From NCBI GenBank assembly GCA_031279925.1, contig JAITHQ010000055.1, positions 1 to 8,955 on the forward strand: a stretch of 8,955 nucleotides of DNA. Reading direction: 5' to 3'. This DNA is from Treponema sp. GTDB taxonomy: Bacteria; Spirochaetota; Spirochaetia; Treponematales; Breznakiellaceae. The translations under genes were made by a program, and so were the position numbers. This document shows, piece after piece, positions 1 to 6,439 of the stretch. The notes under the pieces were generated by a model. The model saw only the letters and a list, made by a program, of their open reading frames with translations, made no database searches and was not told the DNA's origin. The stretch's first letter is position 1. The number at the start of each line of letters is the position of its first letter.

Positions 1-127
1 GCCTGTTCAAATTGTGGATTTTTGCGGTCAATAGACCGTAAAAATCCCGATTTTCGGGCTCTTTTTGAGCCTGCAAGGTAGAATTTTGGCGTTTGCAACG
101 CCAAAATTCCAGATTTTGAACAGGCTC
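1..127. repeat. MITE-like palindromic repeat, long copy, upstream of the PPDK-family gene
   Basis: The element is bounded by inverted ends: GCCTGTTCAAA at 1-11 and its exact complement at 115-125. The right end reads on to ...CAGGCTC at 127, so the left end probably begins two bases before the window. Three hairpins lie inside. They are 17-29 with 34-46 (13 bp, one G-T, loop AATA), the overlapping pair 46-50/54-58 and 57-61/67-71, and a perfect 13-bp stem 81-93/97-109 with loop TGC. Positions 67-87 and 113-127 recur, inverted, in the copy at 4224-4254. There is no ORF inside. The bases TAA follow the right end, and TAA also precedes the other copy, which fits a TNA target site as in some IS5-family elements. 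That assignment is inference. No promoter for the downstream gene is evident in the element. Confidence 0.7.
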
Positions 128-142
128 TAAAAGGGTAAAAAC

Positions 143-2827
143 ATGGACAACAGAATACATTTTTTTAGTCAGGATACTGTAATCCCCAAAAAAGTCGCGC
201 CGGAACTTTTGGGCATCCGTGGGCGGCAGGCAAATGAATTCGCTGAACTGGCCTTTCCTATCCTGCCCGGTTTTATTCTTGATACCAGGATCGCGCCGGA
301 AATTAACCCGGGCGCTATCAAAAAGGACATCAAAGCCCTGCTGGATACATGTTCCGGGATCGCAGGTAAAACCTTTGGGAACGCCGAAAACCCCATGCTC
401 CTTAAGGTAGTCATTTCCTCGAATCTGGCCATTACCAATTATCCCGTCCTGCACAATTTTGGCCTTGCCAAAACAACGCTTAAAGGCTTTTCCGGCTGGG
501 TGGGCGAAAATTTTGCGGCGCATGAAGTTTTGTTCCTTATAAGGGGTATGCTTAAAATCGAAGAGCGGATCAAGGAGTTGGAGGCAAAGCCCAGGGAGCA
601 GGAACAGATTGCCTCGCTGCTTAAGGCCCTTAACCGTATGTTGGGAATTACCGGGCCTTCCAATGAACTGCATAAAAAGAAAGACCCCCTGCCCATAGAT
701 AAAAGCGCCGCCGAATACATGGACGAGTACGCCAAATATCTTCCCAAGAACTTTTTTGAGGATGCGGAGGATCAGCTGCTGCTCACATTAGGCGAAATAT
801 CAAAAATGCTCCAGATGGATGATCAGAACGACCGCGACACGGCTATTCTGGTGCAGCCGATGGTTTATGGAAACTGCGGCAAAGATTCCTGCTCCGGCTG
901 CTTTTTTAGCCGCAATGTTATTACCGGCGAAAAAAAAATCCAGGGCGAATTTTTCCGGGGCAAGTTTAACAAATATGGAGCGGCAGGCCAGGAGATTGGC
1001 AGCATCGATTCTGTTCATCTTAAACAGCTTGAGAAAATCGCCTGGACCCTTGAGGATAAATTTAAGGAAATCCGGCAGGTCTGTTTTACCGTTGAAAACG
1101 GCAAGCTGTGGCTGATTGAACAGCGCCCGGTGGATCAGAAATCAACCCAGGCGGACATCAAGCTCCTGCTCGATCTTGTAAAACGAAAAATCATCGATAC
1201 GGCCTATGCGGTAAAGGCCATTGATCCCCTGCGCCTGAATGAAATTCTCCATCCGGTAATCAATATGCCCAGCGTTAAGGGTTTAAATTCGTGGCAGGGC
1301 GGCATTGCCGGCGCTCCGGGGGCCGCCATTGGCAGGGTGTATTTTAGCGCCGGCGCACTGCTTGAAGCAAAAAAAATCGCCCGGCAAAAAGGGGAAGACG
1401 ACCGTTTTATTCTGGCGCTGATTTCCTCGTTTGCCGAAGATGTAAAAGCCATCGAGGTAAGCGCCGGCGTCCTTACCGCCGAAGGCGGCTATTCGGCCCA
1501 TGCCTCGGTTGTGGCCCGTCAGTACGGAAAGGTGTCCCTGGTTGCGCCGGACCTTACGATCAAGGGAAACAAGGCCAGCCTGGGCGATTTTGGGTTTTCG
1601 GAAGGCGAGTATATTACTATTAATGTTCCTTTTTATGGGGAATCGACAGTATACAAAGGCGCTGCCGGGCTTATCGAACCTGATCCCGGGGAATCGGGCC
1701 TGCTGGACTTTATTGCCCTGACCAAAAGTTTCCTTAAAAAATTCCATGTTCGTTGTAACGCCGATACCCCCCGTGACGCGGCGCTTGCTGTAAGTTTTGG
1801 CGCGGATGGCGTGGGCCTGTGCCGTACCGAGCACATGTTTTTTAAAGATGAACGGATCAACGTGTTCCGTGACATGCTGCTGTCAAGGGATCCCAAAGAG
1901 CGGCAAAAAGCCCTGGACAAGCTCCAGGTGATGCAGCAGGAGGATTTTTACAGCATTATGAAGATCATGGACGGCAAGGAAGTTACCATTCGGCTGCTGG
2001 ATTCTCCTCTGCATGAATTTATGCCCCACAATGAAGAGGAACTTACCGGTTATATTGAACATGCCGGAAAAACAAAAAAAACCAAACCTTCCAGAACAGA
2101 GATACTTGCCCGGATTGCTGCCCTGCATGAATTTAACCCCATGCTGGGTCACCGGGGCTGCCGTATCGCCGTATCGTATCCTGAAATTTACGCCATGCAG
2201 GTACGCGCCATTTTTGAGGCCGCCTACAAACTCCGCGCCGAGAAAATCGATGTGCGCCCGGAGATAATGGTCCCTGTGGTGATGAACGCTTCGGAACTTA
2301 AACTTATCGCCTATGGAAAAAAGATTGAAGGATCAAGCTATACCGGCATTGTGGACATCGAGGAAGACTTGAGGAAAGAGAAGAAAGCAAAGCCTGTAAA
2401 GTACCAGATCGGCGCGATGATAGAACTGCCCGCCGCGGCCCTTGGCGCCGGGGAAATTGCCCGGTACGCCAGGTTCTTTAGCTTCGGCACCAACGATCTT
2501 ACCCAGACTACCCTTGGTATTTCCCGCGATGACTTTACCGCCTTTATGCCGGACTATGCCTTGTTTGACCTTATACAGGGTGATCCCTTTAGCGTACTGG
2601 ACCCCCGTGTAAAGGAAATTATCGCACTGGCAACGGATCGGGGGCGCTTTATCCGGCCCGATCTGGTTTGCGGCCTCTGCGGCGAGCATGGGGCCAATCC
2701 GGCTAATGTCCGTTTCTGTATGGATGCGGGTCTTAACTATGTTTCCTGTTCCCCCTATTCGGTTCCCATTGCCCTTTTGGGGGCAGCCCAGGCGGAACTG
2801 GAAAAGGAAGCGGGCAACAATGCCTGA
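143..2827 (+). CDS. Pyruvate, phosphate dikinase (PpdK-like) family protein with degenerate ATP-grasp domain
   Basis: The protein has 894 aa; PPDKs are usually about 870-900. PPDK interconverts pyruvate + ATP + Pi and PEP + AMP + PPi in the cytoplasm through a swivelling phosphohistidine domain. The C-terminal PEP/pyruvate barrel looks complete. It has Arg561 (GLCRTEHMFF), Arg617 (TIRLLDSPLHEF), Glu761 (MIELP), Asn784-Asp785 (SFGTNDLTQTT) and Cys846 (CGLCGEHG). The swivelling domain keeps the catalytic His453 (GGYSAHASVVAR), with Ser in place of the usual regulatory Thr. The N-terminal ATP-grasp half is recognisable (LLGIRG near 22-27, GNCGKDSCSG within 240-270) but altered. The usual SVRSGA arginine segment reads KVVISSN. 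The metal-binding D-x-E before FT is Q312-V-C314, and the usual LQTR is IEQR. Loss of ATP/PPi chemistry is therefore likely, while PEP-dependent His phosphorylation may remain. The start follows AAGGG at 131-135, 7 nt upstream. No clear terminator precedes the convergent gene. It could still be the organism's working PPDK if spirochaetal enzymes share these changes. Confidence 0.88.
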   Translation: MDNRIHFFSQDTVIPKKVAPELLGIRGRQANEFAELAFPILPGFILDTRIAPEINPGAIKKDIKALLDTCSGIAGKTFGNAENPMLLKVVISSNLAITNYPVLHNFGLAKTTLKGFSGWVGENFAAHEVLFLIRGMLKIEERIKELEAKPREQEQIASLLKALNRMLGITGPSNELHKKKDPLPIDKSAAEYMDEYAKYLPKNFFEDAEDQLLLTLGEISKMLQMDDQNDRDTAILVQPMVYGNCGKDSCSGCFFSRNVITGEKKIQGEFFRGKFNKYGAAGQEIGSIDSVHLKQLEKIAWTLEDKFKEIRQVCFTVENGKLWLIEQRPVDQKSTQADIKLLLDLVKRKIIDTAYAVKAIDPLRLNEILHPVINMPSVKGLNSWQGGIAGAPGAAIGRVYFSAGALLEAKKIARQKGEDDRFILALISSFAEDVKAIEVSAGVLTAEGGYSAHASVVARQYGKVSLVAPDLTIKGNKASLGDFGFSEGEYITINVPFYGESTVYKGAAGLIEPDPGESGLLDFIALTKSFLKKFHVRCNADTPRDAALAVSFGADGVGLCRTEHMFFKDERINVFRDMLLSRDPKERQKALDKLQVMQQEDFYSIMKIMDGKEVTIRLLDSPLHEFMPHNEEELTGYIEHAGKTKKTKPSRTEILARIAALHEFNPMLGHRGCRIAVSYPEIYAMQVRAIFEAAYKLRAEKIDVRPEIMVPVVMNASELKLIAYGKKIEGSSYTGIVDIEEDLRKEKKAKPVKYQIGAMIELPAAALGAGEIARYARFFSFGTNDLTQTTLGISRDDFTAFMPDYALFDLIQGDPFSVLDPRVKEIIALATDRGRFIRPDLVCGLCGEHGANPANVRFCMDAGLNYVSCSPYSVPIALLGAAQAELEKEAGNNA

Positions 2828-2892
2828 AACACGGAAAAATGGTAGGCATCGTACAGAAAACTTGAACGGCAGGGCAGCCTTTTGGTAATTTG

Positions 2893-4140
2893 TTACACCT
2901 GCCCGGCAAGAAATTTTGCGTCGGTCCCGGTAAAGGGCTTGCCGTAAAGCAATTCAAAAAGAAAGCGGATGTCATCTGGAGCCATGCCGCGAAAACTACA
3001 GCCAAAATAGTCCATCGTAAGGTCCTTGTAGCGCCGCACTATTTTTGCCCTAATGTCTATGCTGCCCCCAGGTGATTGGGGGGGGGGGGGGGGTATATTT
3101 ACCATTATTTCGCTGTCAGGCAGCAATGCCGTGGAAAGGCTTGAATGGGGGTAGGCAAAAAGCAGGCCCGATGCGCTGATATCTATCAGCTTGCCTTCAA
3201 ATTTTTTGTTCTTCACTTTTCCTTTCTCAAAATACCCGTTGATTTTGAGTGAATAGGCCAGCACCTTTGCAAATTGGTACAGAGTATCAATTACAGGGTA
3301 ACCAAAAGGAGGTTTTCCCTTGGTATTAATCCAGACATGGATATACCCGATTACATATTCGTGGAACAGCAGGGGTATCCAGGCTTCGGCAAAAATACCT
3401 TCGGCGTATTTTGCCTTGATAAAGCTGGCGCAGGCTTTGCTCGTTTGGACAGGGTTTACACTCCTGTTTTCCAGATACCGTTTGAATATTTCTTCGGTGA
3501 TAAGCCGTTTTTGGGGATACGGATCGGTCTTTGGAAGGGCGCCCAGTGTGGAGGGAAGATAAAAAATTTTGCCGGTCTCCGCCAGTATCTGTTCCTCGGT
3601 GCAGGTGAATTTGGCATTCTTAAAAAAAACCAGTTTGTATTCATCGGCAAAACCCTTGGCCAATTCCTCCAGCTCTTTAATAAGCCCGGAAAGGTTGCGG
3701 GGATCCATGTTCTGAAATAAATTGCTGATATCGCCTATCTCGTATTCTATAATTTTGGGAAAAGAAAGATCATAGCTGTCACCCAGGCAGGTAAACTGCA
3801 CCCGCAGATCTGAAGGAATACTGACCCGCGAAAAAGCGCGGTCCAAATCCTTGTACAGAAATTCCGGCGGTTTACAGGTAATCTTTTGATCCTCCAGGCT
3901 AAGTATTTCTACGGTAAAAGCGATCGCCTTTCCCCAGAAATCAAACATCAGCCTTAATTTATTTCTGAGTTTCAGTTTATTGATAGGCTTGCCTGAATGG
4001 AAGATCATTTCGTCTTTGACCAGCTTTTTCAGCAGGAACGAGTACTCGACCCTATCTTTAAAACAAACAACCGGAAGCTGTTTCTCATAAAGCAGATTGA
4101 GAAGAAAATCTTTTTCGATGCGCTTAATAGGTGTTGCCAT
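2893..4140 (-). CDS. PilZ-domain protein, putative c-di-GMP receptor, with in-frame poly-C tract
   Basis: The protein has 415 aa, is soluble, and shows no signal peptide or membrane segment. Residues about 1-95 resemble the N-terminal domain found before PilZ in YcgR-like proteins (HSGKPINKLKLRNKLRLMFD, then PPEFLYKDLDR). An RxxxR motif, R101-AFS-R105, follows. Residues about 170-300 are a mixed alpha/beta region with a GAF-like strand pattern (WIPLLFHEYVIGYIHVW); that fold is a guess. The C-terminal PilZ part has D320-ISAS-G325 (DxSxxG), AKIVRRYKD and the closing YFGCSF near 378-383. PilZ domains bind c-di-GMP through RxxxR plus DxSxxG. Here only lysines lie just before DISASG, so the arginine motif is remote or degenerate. 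A run of 16 C encodes Pro350-354 inside the PilZ domain. The start is supported by AGGAG at 4150-4146, 5 nt upstream. A long hairpin lies just upstream of that site. The gene converges on the PPDK-family gene with 65 bp between them. Confidence 0.82.
   Translation of the reverse strand: MATPIKRIEKDFLLNLLYEKQLPVVCFKDRVEYSFLLKKLVKDEMIFHSGKPINKLKLRNKLRLMFDFWGKAIAFTVEILSLEDQKITCKPPEFLYKDLDRAFSRVSIPSDLRVQFTCLGDSYDLSFPKIIEYEIGDISNLFQNMDPRNLSGLIKELEELAKGFADEYKLVFFKNAKFTCTEEQILAETGKIFYLPSTLGALPKTDPYPQKRLITEEIFKRYLENRSVNPVQTSKACASFIKAKYAEGIFAEAWIPLLFHEYVIGYIHVWINTKGKPPFGYPVIDTLYQFAKVLAYSLKINGYFEKGKVKNKKFEGKLIDISASGLLFAYPHSSLSTALLPDSEIMVNIPPPPPQSPGGSIDIRAKIVRRYKDLTMDYFGCSFRGMAPDDIRFLFELLYGKPFTGTDAKFLAGQV
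3078..3093 (-). repeat. Mononucleotide tract, 16 G on plus / 16 C in the PilZ coding strand
   Basis: Sixteen consecutive G lie on the plus strand, encoding five prolines plus the first base of Gln355. With 15 C the frame reads NHLGAA and then stops (360 aa). With 17 C it reads PITWGQHRH and then stops (363 aa). Only the observed length, modulo 3, gives the full 415-residue protein. Long G/C runs inside genes are known slipped-strand contingency sites in several bacteria. The true length may differ between cells, and homopolymers of this length are also error-prone in sequencing. Confidence 0.9.
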
Positions 4141-4153
4141 ACCCGCTCCTAAT

Positions 4154-4199
4154 GAAGCGCTGAATAATTCAATCGAGAATTATCCGGCGCTTCTTTTTT
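4154..4199 (+). terminator. Strong plus-strand rho-independent terminator with no cognate plus-strand gene
   Basis: The arms 4154-4170 and 4177-4193 pair over 17 positions with one G-T wobble and one A-C mismatch. The loop is AATCGA and T6 follows (4194-4199). It is shaped to stop plus-strand transcripts, yet the nearest plus gene ends at 2827. It may therefore end read-through from the PPDK-family gene or an RNA antisense to the PilZ gene. In the minus direction it forms a leader hairpin 3 nt before the PilZ ribosome binding site and has no U-run. Confidence 0.65.
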
Positions 4200-4223
4200 A
4201 TGGATTTTCGCAGTTTTCCGTAA

Positions 4224-4254
4224 GAGCCTGTTCAAAATTCTACCTTGCAGGCTC
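4224..4254. repeat. Short copy of the MITE-like repeat
   Basis: Positions 4224-4238 equal the complement of 113-127, and 4234-4254 equal the complement of 67-87 in the long copy. Relative to that copy, 30 bases are missing between two CAAAAT direct repeats. The missing block contains most of the perfect 13-bp hairpin. The remainder can fold as GAGCCTG/CAGGCTC around a 17-nt loop. Homology stops at 4254, so the far half of the element is absent. TAA precedes the left end. Confidence 0.7.
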
Positions 4255-4279
4255 CGAGAAAACGAGAAAAGTGAATGCC

Positions 4280-5038
4280 TCAAAAAAAACGTTCATACGG
4301 TGAAAAATCAAAACGGTGTTTACTCTCTCCGTTTTCGGTTTCCCGGCTCCGGGCTTCTTCCAGAATCAATTCATCAAAGACCCAAACCCGTCTGCCGGGG
4401 CGAACCTCCCTGACAGCCGCCTTTGTTTCCGCCGTCTGCGTTGTTTCAGCCGGGGAAGGGGCTGGCTGCGCCGGCAATGCGGCTTCCGCCGCCTGGTCCT
4501 CTGCGGCAGATTCAATCTGCCGCGTTTCCCCGGCAGCCGCATTAGACGGGGTTTCCGCAGGCTGTACAGCCGGACGCTGTTCCTCCAGCCGGACAAACAA
4601 TTCTCCGCTTATTCCCTGTTCCCGCCCGATAAACCGGATCAAAAAAGAAAAAGCCCCATCCGGCTCTTCCCGCCCGCTGCCCAAACGAAAATTCCGGGGG
4701 CTTATGGCGTTCAAGGTACTCATATAGCTCTCAAGAAACACCCGGTTCATAGCCGAAAGGCTGGATGCATCACTATTGCCAGCAAGCAGGGCGGCGGCGA
4801 CCTGACGGGCAAACCGGTACGCTTCCTGCGAGGCTTCGCCTTGCCCCAATGGCCCTATTATGGTGTCTACCGGATACCGGGGAGCCTCCTCCCGCCGCGG
4901 GCGCAGCAATTCTTCGGGGATCGAGCCTCTATTTGCGGCGCCGGCGGCTTCCTCTCCAACATTCTGGGCAAATAATACGCATCCAGAGAAAAAAAGAATC
5001 CCCGCAAGCAAGCGGACCTTTTTTATTTTGGCCTCCAT
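4280..5038 (-). CDS. Exported protein of unknown function with Ala/Pro/Glu-rich linker
   Basis: The protein has 252 aa and is not assigned to a family. Residues 1-25 form a signal peptide: basic KIKKVR, the hydrophobic stretch LLAGILFFSGCVLF, and a likely signal peptidase I site after LFA. FSGC at 17-20 could instead be a relaxed spirochaetal lipobox. Residues about 40-152 look folded (PVDTIIGPLGQGEASQEAYR, helices, then FSFLIRFIGRE and GELFVRLEE). Residues about 155-210 are a low-complexity Ala/Pro/Glu/Thr linker. The last 40 residues, with VWVFDELILEEARSR and the aromatic end FDFSPYERFF, look constrained and may be a docking tail. The ATG lies directly below an extended -10 box and has no usable Shine-Dalgarno, so the mRNA may be leaderless. 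It is divergent from the HD gene and upstream of the PilZ gene on the same strand, 139 bp apart with repeat and hairpin between. Co-transcription is uncertain. Confidence 0.75.
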   Translation of the reverse strand: MEAKIKKVRLLAGILFFSGCVLFAQNVGEEAAGAANRGSIPEELLRPRREEAPRYPVDTIIGPLGQGEASQEAYRFARQVAAALLAGNSDASSLSAMNRVFLESYMSTLNAISPRNFRLGSGREEPDGAFSFLIRFIGREQGISGELFVRLEEQRPAVQPAETPSNAAAGETRQIESAAEDQAAEAALPAQPAPSPAETTQTAETKAAVREVRPGRRVWVFDELILEEARSRETENGESKHRFDFSPYERFF

Positions 5039-5045
5039 TTTCCTA

Positions 5046-5054
5046 ATTATAGCA
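5046..5054 (-). promoter_or_regulatory. Extended -10 promoter of the exported-protein gene
   Basis: On the minus strand the sequence reads TGCTATAAT (5054-5046), a perfect extended -10. Transcription would start near 5039, at or one base before the ATG at 5038. No good -35 is present, as expected for extended -10 promoters. The usual -35 position (about 5069-5074) overlaps the opposing -10. Confidence 0.6.
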
Positions 5055-5072
5055 TATTTTTTTATCTTGTTC

Positions 5073-5078
5073 TATTAT
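5073..5078 (+). promoter_or_regulatory. Probable -10 box of the HD-domain gene
   Basis: TATTAT matches five of six consensus bases and would place the start of transcription near 5085, two bases before the ATG. The -35 region (about 5050-5055) is poor and overlaps the opposing -10. No Shine-Dalgarno precedes the ATG; GAGCGG lies just before the alternative ATG at 5096. Confidence 0.4.
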
Positions 5079-5086
5079 GTAAAACA

Positions 5087-6415
5087 ATGAGCGGAATGGT
5101 TCACAACCCACAGTCCCGGAAATTAAATGGTTCTGGCCGGTTTGATGTTCAGGCAGTTTTAACCGAAGGGTTTACCGATCCTGTACGGGATGTGCTATGG
5201 GGTCATATTTACCTAACCCCGGCGCTGGCGGCCTTGATCGATTCCGCCCCTTTTATGCGTCTCCACCGTATAATGCAGCTTGGGCCGGTATTCAGGGTGT
5301 ATCCCGGCGCCACCCACACCCGCGCCGGCCATTCCCTTGGGGTCTACCATTTGGGCAGGCGGCTGCTTCAAAACCTTGCGGAACGGGGCGCGGCGGAATG
5401 GCTTAGCCGCGAGGGGGTCCATTCTTTTCTCTGTGCGTGCCTGCTCCACGATTTGGGGCATTTTCCCTATACCCACTCCCTCAAGGAATTACCCCTTCGC
5501 TCGCACGAAGCCCTTACCGGCGCAATTATTTTGAATGAACCTATGAAAAGCCTGGTTGGATCATGCGGGGCAGACCCGGAATTTACCGCCGCCATTGTGG
5601 ACAAAGAGCTTCCCAGCCGCCATGCGGAACTTCTGTTCTACCGGAAACTCCTTTCCGGCTGCCTTGATCCTGACAAACTGGATTATTTGAACAGGGACGC
5701 CCGGTATTGCGGGGTTCCCTATGGCGCACAGGATGTGGATTTTATCCTTTCCCGGCTTATTCCCCATATTGAGAGGGGGGCGGACATTGATTCCCGCCTT
5801 ATTCCCAATGTAGAAGCAATTCTTTTTTCAAAATACCTTATGTACCGGACCATCTACTGGCACAGGCAGGTCCGCTCGGCAACTGCAATGATCAAAAAAG
5901 CCCTTGTTAACAGCCTCGAATCGGGTGTTTTGGCTGAAGAAGAACTCTATAACCTTGACGACCAGAGTCTTTTTACCCTTTTGAGGGAAAAAACCGGGAA
6001 TTCCGCCGGAAGCGCCCTTGCCGGGGCAGTTTGGAGTGGCCGGCTCTTTACTGTTGCTGCGGAAATTCCCTTTGTCGATGCGGATCATGCCTGCCTTAAG
6101 GATATTTCCCGCCGTTCCCGCTACGAGGAACAGCTTGCATCCGCCTTCCGTTCCAGCGGCGTTTCCCTTGGCTCCGATGACCTGATTATTGACCTGCCGG
6201 AACCGGTTTCCTTTGAGACCGGCCTCTTTGTGCGGGATGAACAGCGCTGTTTTTCCGAAAGTTCCAGCGCATTTACAGCTGCAATCTTGAATAGTTTTGT
6301 AAAAACCCTGTATACTATTCGTATATTTGTAAATCCCCTTTTTGGAAAAAAAGTGGAGACTTTACCGGAATTATGTAATATACTATACGTTAAGAAACAA
6401 TGGTTGAATTTATAG
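5087..6415 (+). CDS. HD-domain phosphohydrolase, SAMHD1/YwfO-type (probable dNTP triphosphohydrolase)
   Basis: The protein has 442 aa, close to the usual 420-450 for this family (COG1078). The family signatures occur in order: RLHRIMQLG (58-66), VYPGATHTRAGHSLG (71-85), LLHDLGHFPYTH (119-130), HE (140-141), LDPDKLDYLNRDARYCGV (193-210), PYGAQD. The predicted metal ligands are His82, His121-Asp122 and Asp196, matching the H...HD...D pattern of the superfamily. Characterised relatives (human SAMHD1, Enterococcus EF1143) cleave dNTPs to the deoxynucleoside and triphosphate. That activity is expected here, but the exact substrate cannot be read from sequence. No transmembrane segment is seen. The first ATG lacks a Shine-Dalgarno and may be used leaderless; Met4 (5096) is the alternative. 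The stop is 24 bp before the ComFB-like gene, suggesting one transcript. Confidence 0.88.
   Translation: MSGMVHNPQSRKLNGSGRFDVQAVLTEGFTDPVRDVLWGHIYLTPALAALIDSAPFMRLHRIMQLGPVFRVYPGATHTRAGHSLGVYHLGRRLLQNLAERGAAEWLSREGVHSFLCACLLHDLGHFPYTHSLKELPLRSHEALTGAIILNEPMKSLVGSCGADPEFTAAIVDKELPSRHAELLFYRKLLSGCLDPDKLDYLNRDARYCGVPYGAQDVDFILSRLIPHIERGADIDSRLIPNVEAILFSKYLMYRTIYWHRQVRSATAMIKKALVNSLESGVLAEEELYNLDDQSLFTLLREKTGNSAGSALAGAVWSGRLFTVAAEIPFVDADHACLKDISRRSRYEEQLASAFRSSGVSLGSDDLIIDLPEPVSFETGLFVRDEQRCFSESSSAFTAAILNSFVKTLYTIRIFVNPLFGKKVETLPELCNILYVKKQWLNL
6287..6316 (+). promoter_or_regulatory. Possible internal promoter for the ComFB-like gene
   Basis: TTGAAT (6287-6292), an 18-bp spacer and TATACT (6311-6316) lie inside the 3' end of the HD gene. 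If used, this would give the ComFB-like gene its own transcript with a leader of roughly 115 nt. A second, weaker pair is TTTACC 6361-6366 with TATACG 6384-6389. Confidence 0.3.
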
Positions 6416-6439
6416 CAAAAGGGCAATGGAGGCCGAAAC

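Noticed and set aside
930..938. A9 run inside the PPDK-family gene as a second slippage site
   Set aside because: It encodes Glu-Lys-Lys-Ile in a conserved position (TGEKKIQGEF), and A-runs of this length are common in coding sequence; nothing suggests switching.
1283..1834. 183-codon minus-strand frame inside the PPDK-family gene
   Set aside because: Shadow of a strongly conserved enzyme region that includes the catalytic histidine loop on the plus strand.
2828..2892. Shared terminator between the convergent PPDK-family and PilZ genes
   Set aside because: GGGCAG/CTGCCC can pair only across a loop of about 20 nt and has no clear T-run on either strand.
3274..3720. 148-codon open frame on the plus strand inside the PilZ gene
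   Set aside because: Antisense shadow: no ribosome binding site, composition mirrors the real gene, and the PilZ motifs on the other strand are convincing.
4316..4975. 219-codon plus-strand frame opposite the exported-protein gene
   Set aside because: Arg/Pro/Cys-rich shadow of the Ala/Glu-rich coding strand, with no start signals; the minus frame has a signal peptide and a perfect extended -10.
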